A DNA stretch of 64,000 nucleotides from Diphasiastrum complanatum. Its lineage: Eukaryota > Streptophyta > Lycopodiopsida > Lycopodiales > Lycopodiaceae. This document shows, piece after piece, positions 10,586 to 23,665 of the stretch. Positions within the stretch are counted from its first letter, which is position 1, and every line of letters starts with the position of its first letter. Below the pieces are notes generated by a model. The model saw nothing but the letters and a program-made list of their open reading frames with translations. It ran no database searches and was not told the origin of the DNA. The position numbers and the translations under genes were made by a program. The DNA lies in contig CM055100.1 in the NCBI GenBank assembly GCA_029204225.1, forward strand, positions 32,081,645 through 32,145,644. Direction: 5' to 3'.

Positions 10586-13500
10586 TTCCATTTTGATCAA
10601 AGCAAAGTGCGTTCTGAGATACGTCTAAGAGAGGGCCGTGCAAAGCCCATTGATGTGCTCTCCAAAAATCTTAACCTTTCGGATGACTTTGATATGGAGA
10701 TAAATGAGCCTTACAAGATTTTCAAGGTGAGACCCTCTTCCTGCGTGCTTAACAGATGTGTGCATCAGCTTTAACTAGTTGCAAAGTTGTGATGGGGATG
10801 TGCCATTCGCAGTTGATTTGCATGGTAGCGTCATCCTTGTATTTAGTTTCTCTTTCACTGTTTAATCCAAAGATTAGTAATTATTCGATAATTTTTGTTT
10901 GTTATTCCTCCTGTAATTGCGTTGGCTTTTTTTTCTGACATTTGGATGCATCAGACATGTGATGATTGCCTAAATTTTTTTGCTGTAAAGGTTTTAGGGG
11001 TGTTTTATGGTGAACCTTTCTGGTATTGGTTGGAGATAGCGATGCTATTCTAGATTTGGTGACATTGCTTGCCAGATGTTTTGCAGCTAATAATCTGTTT
11101 TGGACAGCAATATATTGCAAAAGGTATGCCAGCATATTTGGGTTGTTCCTTTGGGGAGATTTGGTCGTTGCTAGCACAAAAGATCAGATTGTCTTTGTAT
11201 TTAACAACTACCTCATTGTTTGTAGGGCCTCACTGTGAAGGAGATGGAAGAGCTCCGTGAAGATATTAAAATGCATTTGGAGCTAGATCGAGCAACGCCA
11301 ACACATATAGAATTTTGGGAGGTCTGGGTCATCACTATTCTGAAGATTTTTTGACATATTTCTGTTTAATTTACCATCTCTCTCCCCAAGAAACTTAGTA
11401 CTTCTGTTTGGAGGGAAGAGAGGGGATGGGTGGCAATCAAAATTCAAATAGTCCCTTCTAGAACTAGCTCACCTTACAGGGTGCCTCTTTACTTTCTTTA
11501 AATCTTGATCTCTTCCATGAAGGCTGTGTTAGTGCTCCTTGATGGTGTAGAATCAGATAAGGATCTGTGCAAAGTATGTCTTGTCTTACAAGGTTTTCTT
11601 GCTTCATGTATGATGTAGGCTATGATGGTTGTCTGTGACTGGGAAATATCAGAAGCTCGGAAAAGAGATGCCCTTGATCGAGCTCGAGTGAGGGGGGAGG
11701 AGCCTCCTCCGGAACTTATTGCAGAGGAAATGGGTCTGCATGCAAGTGTAGATCCGGAAGTCAGAAACTTATTGCAGAATATGAGCTTTCATGAATTAGA
11801 AGAATGGCAAGCTCAAATAGAAGCTGAAATGCAGTCAGGTACTGCAAAAGTGGTGGAGTTCTGGGAAGCTCTTCTGAAGCGTTTACACATTTTCAAAGCG
11901 AAGGTATGTATTATTTTTCTTGACTGTAGCTCTTCTGTACTTTGATCTTGTTGCATGATGATAATTACACTTTTGTTTGCATGAAGTCATTATTTGGAAG
12001 TTGCATGTGGTTTTAAAGTCATTTATCTCCAGGTATTAGCATATACCTTGACGGTGATATTAAATTTTGATCTTTCACCGTTTGCTTTGGAGCTTTCAAG
12101 CCTTTTATATCAGATAAGTCTCATAATGGTATTACATACCTAGTTCCTTTGCTAATAGGCGATCAGATTTTTATCAAGGTGATGTTGTGAAGGCTTACCG
12201 AACTTGGACTTGTGTTTAGACTCTTGAGAGTAAAGATATAGCAAATAAAGATTCCCTTGATAGTGAGAAAGTCTGTACGTGTTAATCAAGTAAAAACAGC
12301 CTATGACTCAGTTTGTACTGGTAACAGGTTGCTTTTATGATCTGAAAAGGAAAGTCTTTCACCATAGTAGTTGTGAGGATGAAGTTTATGAATCTATAAC
12401 AACTTGAGCATTCATTATTGGCCTTAGAACAGTTGAAACATAAATCGGCACTCCATTACAATTGGATGTCTTTTAGTAGGAGCACCTACTTGTGAACATT
12501 GAGGAAAAATCGGAGAGTCAAGGGTTCCATCTTTTCATCAAAGAGGATCTTATGCACGTCCCTCCAGGAATCTTGAAATGAAATCAAAGGGCAAGTGAGA
12601 CATTTGCAAGATGTGAGGTTGCTATATATTCTTTGGAGAACACTTGTGAAGTTTTCATCATGAGACCTTTCTATCACAATTTGTTATAGGAGGAAGTTGA
12701 AACTTCTAGGAATCATAATGGCACCAAAAAACAGAAATGTTGCAACTCACACACCCAATTGAGAACTATGTTTGCACAAATAGGCATGTAGAAAGATGTC
12801 TATTGAGTTTTTTCACAATTAACCTGGAGCAATAATCTTACATGAAAGGTTCCTATTTGAGTTAAGAGGATTCTCACATGCTAGCCATTTCTAGCCTCTC
12901 TAGTTCCATGTTTACCTTTTTTGGAATATCAGTGCCTCCATGTGCACTCACAATTTGTTCTCAATCATCATTTGTAATCTTATTCGTATTTTTCTCATGT
13001 GGAAAGTTGTTTCATTGCTTGACTATGGGTTCCCACAATACTTAAGACACTTTTTAGCATTGGTTGTTGTCAATTGTCTCTTCCCCATGCCTAGATAAAC
13101 TACTTGGTCTTTTGAGAATTGCTGGCAAGTTCATGTCCAAGTACAACATGATGTCAACGTAATTCTTTAAAAAAAATAGCTATGTCATAAATTCTTTTCG
13201 ATATCTTTAGACGATAGTTGCAGTGAATCGTGATTCGCTGCAACGAATCATGAACGGATTTTTTTTAATGTGCGATTTGCAGAATCAAAAGAAAAAAACA
13301 GCGATTTACAACGAATCACTGTTTTTTTTGACAGTGATTCGCGAATCACGATTCGATTCGTGATTCGTGATTCGCGAGTGCATCTATGCTTTAGACATTT
13401 GTTTCTAAGGGAGATACCCCATGATCTGCCTCCATATAAGGCAAAATGCCATAAGATAGGGATAATACTTGGTAGATGTTCGACAATCATGTAAGTTTAG

Positions 13501-16500
13501 CCAAGAGGAATAGGATGAAGTAGCCAGACAATAGAGGAATATATAAGAATCAAAAACATTAGGGGAGGAGGGCTTGCACTCTTATGTACTAAGAAGGACA
13601 AACGTATGTGCATGTGTGTGGATTACAGAGTCCTAAACAAGTTAATCGTCAAGAGCAAATATTCGTTGCCTAATAGATTGGATGACCCAATAGATTATTT
13701 GGATGACCCAATAGATTGATTGAAGTAGTTCTCAAAGAGAGGACTAAGAAGGTATTGTGAGATCCAGATTCTGGCTGAGGAAGATTTGACGACTAGTTAT
13801 GGATACGATGAGGTTCTAGTCTCACCGTTGGTTTGTCGATTAATGGCAAACAACTTTCTAGTAGATGATGAGTGATTGATGTTATCTATCAAGGGAAGTT
13901 TGTACTTGTGTTTCTTGATGACATTCTAGTTTACCGTAAAACACTAAGTATAGCATATTACGACCATCTTAGGAACATCGAGGTAGGAGAAGCTCTGCTC
14001 TACAAAAACTGTGTGTTTTTTGAAATGAAAATACGCATATCAGTTGATGATAAGAAGATTGGTCGTGATAAGATAAAAGTAGTTATAGAATGGCCAAGAC
14101 TGGAAAATATCAAGCGGTTGAAATTTTTTCTAGGCCTTACTGCATCTTACAAGGTTTATCAAGGATAATACTAAGTAGCAGCATCCTTGAATGAGCTGAA
14201 GCAATCGATAGGTAACAGGGGTATGTCTAGTAAGCCCATCTTGTGGAATAACAAGTTGGATGAGAATTTTAGAGCCCTTAAAGATCTACGTTCTGCCTGT
14301 CTTGGCTCCACTTTTGTGCTGCTAGATGAATATGACATGGTCACAAAGAATCTTAATTCGAATTATTTTAATCGATTTGAGTTTATTTGAATCGATTGTA
14401 CATTTGAGTTTTTCGTTTTAAATGATGCTTCTTAAATGCCACTCGGTTGCTGAAAATTTGTTCACAGTGAGTAGGTTTGTGAAACAATTGTGTAATGTAG
14501 GTTACAAGCAATTTACAGGGGCTTAGAATGTTCATAGGTTTAGGGTACCAATCACTGTAGCACCCTATCCTATCACTGTATCTCTATTTGGTATTATCAG
14601 TAACCTTAAGCTTCAAACGCAATCCAACATCCCAATTCCCTAAAAAAATGCTACTTTTGTCTAAAAGAATTCAGTGGCATTTAGATTTTTTTGATATTTT
14701 GGCGTGATTTGAATCTTTTGGAAACTTATTGATTCAATTCAAATTTGTTGGTGTTTATGGAACGCGAGCAATTTTGCATTTGGGCCAATATTACTCAAAG
14801 ATTGTAAGTTGGTTGCCATCAAAAGCATCAAGTTTAGTGATGCATAAGTTGGAGAGGTCTTACACAGATTGGTTTCTCAGGCCCTTGGTTTCTAACGTAT
14901 CAATTTTCATGAGCACCTTTTTCCTCATTAATTTGGTTGCGTTACTCCTGGTGGTTGTGAGTTGTCATATATTGATGTAGGAATATGACTTTTAGATTGA
15001 TCATGTCAAAGATTCTACCCATCACGTAACAGATGCCCTTAGAAGGATAGGTTAGGTGAATTACTTTCCTTCACCAAGTTTTCCTTTGATTGTATGTGTC
15101 TTTTTGAGGGCTATGCTAGGATGATGCATATTTTGGTCGGATATGGCTTAGTTAATGGTGTTCGGTGATGACATTTCAAAATGGACTGGGATAAGCGTAA
15201 GGTAGTAAGTCGATGGTCCATCCGTAGTAGTTTGTTATTGTTTGAGTGTAAGTTGTGCGTGCCGGAGAATGACAATAATATGTGTCAAAGTCTTGTATGA
15301 AGGTCTTGATTCTCCAAGTGGGGCCCATTGTGTTATACACTAGACTTCTGCTATGGAGGTATTTCTAATAGCCCAAATTGAAAACCTTTGTGAATAACTA
15401 TGTTCTTGGCTGTAAACAGCATCAGTTCAATGAAGCTGAATCCCTAAGAGCCGACAGACTGCTGCAACTTCTCACCAAGTCCCCTTCTTGCTTGCTTCAA
15501 CGAAAAGCTTTAGTTAGCAATTTTCTAGTAATGTACAAGAAAACTTAAGCTGCTTTTGTACTGTCGTTCTCTGATTAAATTTGATTGCTTCAATCAGCTT
15601 TAGTGGGGTCATGATATATAGAGGCACATTTTTGTCATGTTGTCAAGAGAGTTCACACTACATTGTTCCATAAGAATATCTGGGTTCAATGTATGTTCAT
15701 ATGTCCTATTATCATTTGATTAATCAACCTAAATGTTCTCACTTTTGCTAAGATACTGATCAGATCTGCTGTATTGGTCCCCTTCTTGCAAGGTCTCATT
15801 TTACTGACCGCTTCTATGTTCTATCTATGCAATTTATGCCACTACGTTAATCACACAACATCATTTCAATCTTTAATCACAAGGTGCTATTACATGGCAC
15901 AAAAGTGGGATAACACTGGTCTATATAGCACATTGGCTAATTATTCATGGTAAAATTGGTTATTGTATGCGGTTTACTTCTATATGGAAGTAAAAGTATG
16001 CTCTGTTTCTTTTTTGGTAGCTCAGTACAGGCTCTGTTACCAGAGGTCTGAGTGGAAGGGTAGCTTGCAATTTCGCTGGAAAGAGCCAGTAGTTGTAGGA
16101 TGAGAGACTCAGATGGATTGAAGTGTCAGCAGTATCTTGTTAAATTTCAATGTTTCTTCTGAAGTCCATATTTACCCCATCTCTTATTTTGCATACAGAG
16201 TTCCAAGAAGGGGTCATTTTATAGTTGAAATCTATCACATGTTCAATGTACAAAAACATGAGCTCTGCAATTACCGGGTTGTTACAGAATGGGCTATGTC
16301 TTTTGGTCAAATAGCTATGAAACTTGAGATTTGAGTTTTTGAAACTTCATTAGCTTTCAGGTCCAATATCAGGTGTTCTTCTATACATTTCCTTAATATC
16401 TAAGTATCTATATATGTGAGCTGACTAAATTTTGTGAAAACTTTTTCCTGGTGCAAATGCAGTGAACTTTTTGTAAATTCATTTGATAGTTGGTTACAAA

Positions 16501-19500
16501 AGAACTGCTTTAGTGTGTGCTTTCTGATTTTTCTGCATACTTGTTGCAATTTTAATTTTTCAGGCAAGATTGAGAGAAATCCATGCAGATCTTTTGCGAC
16601 AGCATCTCCAGCGATTGCAAGATTCTGATGAACAGGAACCTCATAGTGTTCAGCATGTTATTGATCAGGAGTATCAATTCGAGCATGCTGATCGAGCACT
16701 TGAAGGTATCTGGTTTTGATCCCATGCACTAGAAGATGAAACCTTTACCCTCATTGGAGACTGAAAATACAGTGTATTGTTGTGAGCAAACCATGTATCT
16801 TAATCATTTATCTTGCTTATTGAGATATTCCCTTGCACTCTAGTAATCAGATATTTAGAGGAATGATTGCTTTTTATGCCGTAGCTTTTCTTCAATGAGA
16901 TGTATTTTAATCATCTATCTTGCACATTGAGGTATTCTCCCCGCACTCTAATAACCATATATCTACAGGACTGATTGCTTTTTATGCCATAAGTTTTCTT
17001 CAATGAGATGAATCACTCAAGTACCAGTTTTTTTGTCCATGTTGTTATCTGTAAGTAGATTCTTGTATTGTCGATTTTTACAAGATTGGCATATGAACAT
17101 TGACAAATAGACTGGTTGGTATCTTAAGACAGTCGAGCCTCTGATTGTGTTCTACAGATTTGAAATGAAGTTACTCATGACATCAGTGAGTTACTATTAT
17201 CCACGTACCTTAGATGCTAAATCTACATGTTTTAACGTCACCTGCTTCAGCTATTATTTTTACCTACCCGTGTTCATCTTTTAGAGAACCCAAGAAAGAC
17301 GAAGTATATATGTAGTCAGTAGTCTGTTCACTGCAAAGTTTCTGAGTACCATTGGGGTGTGCAATGTGTATTCTAGGTGCAATCTCTGAAGCTGCAGAGT
17401 CAGTTACCATTATTATTCGGTTTTTTGAATCCTTAGGGCAGGTACAAAAAGAACTGCTTGATTAGAATTTTCTGAATTATAAAGTTAGTTGACTTAGTTC
17501 CATGTTTCTATATCATGGACTCAAGTGTCCTTGTGGATTCTACAGCTTAAATTGAAAATTCTGAGTTTATTCTACATCAATGGATTATTAAGGTTTTACC
17601 TGTTACCTTGTGAAGCTTGAACTGGACTACTTGGTTAACTTGTCTATTTTGAAAGTTATGTTGGCAGTTCCAAGTGCAGATGAGGTATATATCCCCCACA
17701 TATTGTCAATATTACTAAGTATTTGCATTGAAGATCTTGATGAGTGTGTTGACAATGTGTTTCATCAAGTGAAGCAATGCCACACTTTCGAGATTTGCCA
17801 CAATTTAGTTCAATGTATGTTCATATTTCTTAATCTTGATCTCTCCAGGTGAGTGCTGGCTTAGGGCCAAAGATATAACAAAGCAAAATTTTTGACATCC
17901 TTGTCAAAGAGTCAATTGCAAAGAATAAGTCTATGCCGTACCTTATGCAATTGTATCACCTGGTTGCGTTGTTTAATTCGTATTAAAAACGTGGCAACAT
18001 TACACCGGGCTTGGAGTTTCCCTGTAGAGAACTGATATTCGATCAGCTATTAAGCATGATAGAAGCAAACATTCATTCCCTCAAATTATCATGGCTCTTG
18101 GGCTTTGACAAAATGAGTAGGAATGCCTAGGCATTTGGTTCGCACTATGCATGTTGAAGTTGATAGTCCAAGACTCTCTGGGTGGATTTCCAAAAGGTTG
18201 AAGATTCATGCCTTTGTTATGTGGGGTGCTATCCTAGAAATTTGACATATATCATATACTCACAAGCAAATTGGGCTTTCCTAAACACGAATTTGTATGA
18301 CATGCTCAAAACCTGATAGCTGACTCCCTTAGAGTTCCTGATTTTCACTTCTTTAGCTACATTGAACCTATTATACCTCTTCTTTATGGCATTCACTATG
18401 CCATTTGAAAGTTAATGTGAATAGGAATTTAGTTTCATGAATCACTTCACGCCCCCCTTTGGTGGTTACAAATATGCACGCTGCCAGCTTTGTGCAACAC
18501 TTTCTCGTTTTGAGACCTCCACATTTCAGTATTTGTAGCTCCCGGTTCATGGATTTAAATGAGGCACGTTCTTTTGGCACTCCTGCATATGCATGAGCAA
18601 GATACCCAATTAAGTGGATAGGGTGTAAAGACATTCTTTGAGATATTCAGTTCTGCTCTCTCAATTTTTTCTTAGAGAAATAATTTTTACTTCTAATTTT
18701 AAAATTATTTTAGATTGTTGAAATTCTTGTGTGCTGTATCTCATCAAGATAAAATATTCGAATATTGTTAGGTCCACATTCTGCTTGCAAGATTGGTAGC
18801 TTCCATGAAATAGCTAGCTTTGAGTTGTGCAAGTTGGCTTGGCAGACGATTAAATGAATCAGTTGAGTATTTGGTTTTTTTTGCAGTTGCTGGTCCTTAC
18901 TCTCCAGAACCCAGTGCAGCTGAAGATGATGTCAGTGAAACTGATGAAGAGCCAGGGTCCTTCTCTCCAGAGTTGGTGCATAATTATGAAGGAGATGAAG
19001 TTGTGGACCCAGAAGCTGACAAAGAAGAACTTGTGAGTGGCTTTTTACTCTAGTTAGTATTAAGCAAGCACAAAATGATACAGCTACTAGATTGTGTTTG
19101 TTTTCAGGAAACTCCTCTTTCTTAAATTTTTCTCGGTATCACAAAGAGAACAATAGGAGAGCCGAGCTGATGTATAATCTTTCTATTCCTTGTGCCACTG
19201 GCTTAATTATCTCTCTTTAGAATTAAATCGATCGAGTCATGGATACAACAGTTTGAAGGTGGTATCTTAATCCATTTTTTCTTTCATATTTGATTGAGTG
19301 TCCATTTTTTGTGGGCAAAACTCATTTTTTCTGTGGCTACCCTTTATGGAGTAGGTTATAGTTGACAATTGTTAACCAGAAGTGATGTACCTAGTAATGA
19401 GCTGCTTGGTTGTGAAATAGGAGCGTAAACGGGCGGAAGTTTTGGAAGAACAGCAAAAACGATTGCAGGAAGCAGCGGCAGGACCCAGTTCCACTGATGA

Positions 19501-20226
19501 TGATGGAGTTGAACTTACAGCTCAAGAAAGAGCATTGGTTCTAAAGGCTATGGGGGGAATGGAAGAAGGTGATTCTATTCTTGGTTCTGGTGCAGAAGTG
19601 AACCTTGAGTCGCAGGTTGGTGCTTGTAACATCATCTCAGACAAAGCTAGGTTTTACTCCCTAGGATGGTCTCCAAAAACTTCTGTGAATTAAGCATGAA
19701 TTTCAAGTAATCATTACATTTTCTCTTTTTTGTTGTTAGGTGTACTGGTGGCATGACAAGTATCGTCCACGAAAGCCAAAATACTTCAACAGGGTTCACA
19801 CAGGATATGAGTGGAACAAATATAACCAAACTCACTATGATCATGACAATCCCCCACCTAAGATTGTTCAGGGATACAAGTTTAACATATTCTATCCCGA
19901 CCTTGTTGACAAGATAAAGGCACCGACATATGCAATTGAAAAAGATGGGAGTAATGGTGAAACCTGCTTGATCAGGTTCCATGCTGGACCTCCCTACGAG
20001 GATATTGTAAGTAGTACGGATTTGCTTTTATTATGTTCCCCTGACACAGCATACTTGCTTGCCTAGGTGCATTCTTATCTTTGCTGAGACTTTTGCAAAT
20101 GTGCAGGCATTCCGCATTGTAAATAAAGAGTGGGAATATTCTCACAAGAAGGGATTTAAGTGCACATTCGAACGTGGAATACTCCATGTGTACTTCAACT
20201 TCAAGCGCTATAGGTACCGCAGATAA
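10586..20226 (+). CDS. CACTIN: CACTIN homologue, last eight exons (5' part not seen)
   Basis: Cactin is a conserved nuclear protein associated with the spliceosome; the Arabidopsis homologue is required for embryogenesis. Exons with GT-AG borders: 10586-10726, 11226-11321, 11619-11903, 16564-16705, 18887-19032, 19421-19615, 19740-20006, 20107-20226. They join in one frame without a stop and give about 463 residues. The conserved mid domain includes SKVRSEIRLREGR and GLTVKEMEELR; a variable acidic stretch (SPEPSAAEDD, SFSPEL) follows; the C-terminal CactinC domain runs from VYWWHDKYRPRKPKYFNRV to the end FKRYRYRR with stop TAA 20224-20226. The family's N-terminal RS-rich and lysine-rich region is missing; its exons must lie left of the window or be lost. 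Introns 3 (4.66 kb) and 4 (2.18 kb) are unusually long. Identification is very secure; whether the locus is expressed is unknown. Confidence 0.93.
13218..13376. repeat. Fold-back cluster of GAATC/GATTC palindromes in CACTIN intron 3
   Basis: Repeated inverted copies of GAATCACGATTC-like motifs. Examples are a 26 bp near-palindrome at 13218-13243 bounded by TTGCAG/CTGCAA, a 10 bp perfect stem 13313-13322 with 13331-13340, and GATTCGCGAATC at 13336-13347. The RNA or single strand would fold strongly. It may be a fold-back MITE; no target duplication was seen. Confidence 0.55.
13590..15360 (+). pseudogene. Ty3/gypsy RT-RNase H-integrase relic in CACTIN intron 3
   Basis: Plus-strand fragments follow the order of a gypsy pol gene: CVDYRVLNK with SKYSLPN (RT start, about 13615), [12 protein letters not shown] (RT motif with both aspartates, about 13892-13935), WPRLENIKRL..FFLGL (about 14095-14140), an RNase H end reading HVTDALRRIG (about 15025-15050), and LCVPEND (start of the integrase linker, about 15255). 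Stops, frameshifts and missing stretches separate every piece, so this is an old dead insertion. No LTRs were recognised. It sits in the sense orientation of CACTIN and accounts for much of the intron's length. Confidence 0.7.
16801..17013. repeat. Tandem duplication, 107 bp unit, in CACTIN intron 4
   Basis: Two adjacent copies (16801-16907 and 16908-17013) share TAATCAT-TATCTTGC, ATTGCTTTTTATGCC and TTTTCTTCAATGAGATG in the same order with moderate divergence. It is a local intronic duplication with no coding content. Confidence 0.7.
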
Positions 20227-21774
20227 GGAAAATAGTCTATCACTGTCTCATGCACAGGCGTGGTTATCTATGCGATTATCATGCTTTATGATATTCCAGA
20301 ACCATACTTCTCGATCTTTGATTGGATGCGAAATATCTGTTGTTGTAACAACCTTTGTATCAATCCACATTGATAAGGTCATCGTAAACTTGAGCACTAG
20401 TTCCTTTTCTGGTTATTACGCTTGTTGCCACTGTAGCTGCACTTCAAGGTGCAAGCAATGAGTCCATCATAAAGTCATTGGTGGGGGGTTCTATTTGTTA
20501 CAAGGTAAGTCTTAGATTCTTGACTTGCATAACACGTCTTGCAAGGCTCTAATTTGGACAACCTTTATTAATCAAAATAGAAAATAATTCTGATCATGCT
20601 CCACTACATTATCCAAATAACCGAATACAAACTTTTGTTTTATAAAGCATTGCATTGGTACGAGTGTGTGTGCTTTGTGGAAATATCTTGCAATTCAATT
20701 CAAGAATCAACCACAACTACATAATTTATTCTGCAAAGAACTTTCAACAATCCAACTAAAAAATTAACCACAATAGTACACATCTTTTTTTTGCAAAGAA
20801 CAAGAAAACATCTGATTTGCAACAGAAAAAACATGTGCACCCACACATGCCACATGGATTTATCTCATCCACACCTTAGTTACAGGAAACTGGGGATCTG
20901 CAAAGTTCGTTAAGATTTTAGGTTGGCTGACCTGGGGTCCAACTGTTTTTGCAAAAAACCAGAAAATAAATGCGCACGTGCAAATTTTAGGTTGGCTGAC
21001 TGGGGGCCCAATATAGGGTTGGCTCAGTACTGGAATCTCATGCATGTTAGTATAGTGAACTGATAAATGTTTAAAGAATTCCATTCATGCACAGGTTCCC
21101 TTTAAGGTAGTGTTCCCATGGAATTTTAGTTCTTCCTTATGTGGCATGTCTTCCTAGGGCTATTCATGTGTTACTTTTATTGGTCTTTAATGGTTATCTA
21201 CGTACTTGTCTTATCAAAGGCATACTGTGATGTTGATTGTTGCCATATTTTGACATGCATGGGTTCTTTGACCATTCGTAACATTTGACCAAGTAAAATT
21301 TGAAGTTGGTTTTTTGGGAAAATTTGCGTAAGTTAACAACAAGAGATTAACATTGCATGTTAGCCACAAGATTTTGAAAAGTTAAAGGCTAACATGCTTC
21401 AATGACGATCGTAGTTGTGCAACCAAAGGAATGAATGCAGATTTTCTTATTATGTAGTTGCATATTAACTTCTCGCTTGCCTCAAATTGCCTCTTCACAT
21501 TTATTGTTAGTAGCAATATTCATATTAGCAAGTATATGTACACAATGTTATTGTTCTTGAAATGCATTCACACTCTTTTTTGTACTAGCCATCCAATGAG
21601 TATGCATACCATCCATACTTACTCAAGTACTATCACTCCATATATTACACCCACTTTAGCGAGCACATGTAAATCTTAAAGTATCATTAAGCAATGAACT
21701 CTCTTAACATAACAATTGTGAATGGAATTTTTGAAAGTTCGAGTTGAAACATAATGAAAGACCTTGATTTGTGT
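20227..21774. other. CACTIN 3' flank and intergenic spacer
   Basis: No further gene is seen. The first few hundred bases should contain the CACTIN 3' UTR, but no clear polyadenylation signal stands out. A short direct duplication containing TTTTAGGTTGGCTGAC occurs at about 20917 and 20987. Confidence 0.45.
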
Positions 21775-22023
21775 TTACAAAAAGCTTCTTTTCTTGAGAT
21801 GTAACTTGGAGGTTACGTCTCTCACATCGTACAATGTGCTCATGATATCCCAAACTTTTTTCGATGTCTGAGTTTCCGAATTTGTATATCTGAGATGTTG
21901 AGGATGATTAGTGCGAAGGCTTTGCCATCCTTTTTTCCATCTAGAGATTGTTGTGTTGTTTGCTTTGACTTCAACACCATTGACAACACCATACAATTCC
22001 TTAGCCATTAGCACAATTTTCAT
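21775..22023 (-). pseudogene. Ty1/copia gag fragment
   Basis: The minus-strand translation gives KMKIVLMAKELYGVVNG, then WKKGWQSLRTNH, SETQTSKKVWDIMSTLYD and KLHLKKRSFL. This is the order of the UBN2-type gag domain of plant copia elements (WK..M...L, then A..W..L...Y, then L...L). Only the middle of gag remains, and nothing of pol is adjacent. The conserved alternation of tryptophans and leucines makes the assignment fairly firm. Confidence 0.6.
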
Positions 22024-22480
22024 CTTAAAATTTCACAGATTCTAGTTGGATCTATCGAGCTTGTCTACGATGAGGCCAGTCTTACCTTGAATATCCAGGT
22101 GAAATTAGGTACTGACTATGAAGTCGAGGTACCAAAAGGTACACCCTGGACGGTTGTCAGGGGTCATCAGAGCTTATTTTCTTCCTGGGTGAAATCTTCT
22201 CCAAAGATAGTATGGCGAGTACAGAGCTTTCTCCAGGCTTGGATTGCGTTACTTCATGGGGTTAATGCCATATTTAATGTAGTTGGGGCAATGTATATGG
22301 TTTTGAGGATCCAAGGAGCATTTTGTAACTTTTGGTCCATGTACTCAAGTTTGGAGGGGCCCAACTCATAATGGGGGGTCCATGGGACAAGTGACCTTCT
22401 TCTCCAATTAGCACTTGGCTGTCCAATGCCAAGGCTTTTCATTTGCTTTTGTAACTCCTATGTAACACATGGCTCTTGGC

Positions 22481-22708
22481 TGTTGGCTTTTGGATATTCC
22501 ACATTGGGAACCATTGGCCTTTGAATTTCTCTATCTCTACTAGTATAAACAGGCGCCCTCTTTCTGTTGAAGAGAGGAGGAAGAGGCTGGGGAGATGAGA
22601 GAGAGTGGCAACGCTTATGTACATACATTCTTTGTATAGAGATTTGTCTCCATTGGTATCCAACTTTTCTTCCACTAGTATGCATAATTTGTGATTGTTC
22701 ATAGAACA
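22481..22708 (+). repeat. Probable copia LTR fragment
   Basis: It begins TGTTGG and soon has GATATTCCACATTGGGAA, close to the start common to many plant copia LTRs. It contains TATAAACAGGCGCC, a plausible core promoter, and ends near ATAGAACA. No target duplication or partner LTR was found, so it may be a solo or truncated LTR. Confidence 0.4.
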
Positions 22709-23616
22709 TTAATCACTTAATTCATTATGAATGTTTTCGTTCCCCTGGCAGGAAAAAAAACCATGTGCATGTGCGTGACTTCATGAATGCAGAAATCGAT
22801 CATGGTCTAGTTGATCTTGCACCCAAGATATGAATCCTAACTAGAATATGCACCCAAGCTACTATAGTTTTGCATTTCACCTTATTCGGTTCAAAATAAT
22901 GCTAACAATCGAGTACATAAAAACCATAGTCCGTTATTGAAATGGAGATAAATAAGCAATGAAGTAACAATGACATTAAGCAAACAGTCTCTCGTTTACT
23001 TTGAGCAAGGAGTCCTTTGTCTACTCAAAGCCGTTGAGCAAATAGTGATTTGTTGACGGCTGACAATAATGTGTCTTCAAGCAGTGGTTGAAATCTTAGA
23101 AATGTGGAGTCAACTTTATGTTCTCATGTTATTGTGTGTTCAAGTGGTCGCTGAAAGTCTATGGGGGTGTTAATTTCAGCAATCGTAGTCAACTTTGTGT
23201 CATATTTTTATTAAAATTTTAGGGTGTACATCTTTTTACAATCACATAAACAAAAGCACTCAATGATCAACCACATAATGAACACAAGTTCATAAGAGAG
23301 AATTCATCACAATAGAACCTATCCATATCTACAATAACTGCCTACTTCACGACGATGGCCAAAATCTCCACATGAGATATATATCTATATAGTGTAAAAC
23401 TATTTTAGTGAGAGAATGTGTAAGGTGCCGTAAAAAATGTCATTCTTTTGTCGACAAAAATGTCACGCTTTGTCGGCAAAAAATGTCACCCATTTGCAAA
23501 AGGAAAAGCTAAATAGGTTTTAAAAAAAATGGTAAAAAAATCACAATCTCCAAATATATATAAACACTTTTTGTGGGTAAGTGCCCATTGCCCGTCATCG
23601 ATAGGTACAAGCAACT

Positions 23617-23665
<49 letters not shown>

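Noticed and set aside
17610-17852. 80-codon plus frame in CACTIN intron 4 as a possible extra exon
   Set aside because: No similarity to Cactin, no fitting splice sites, and exons 4 and 5 already join in phase.
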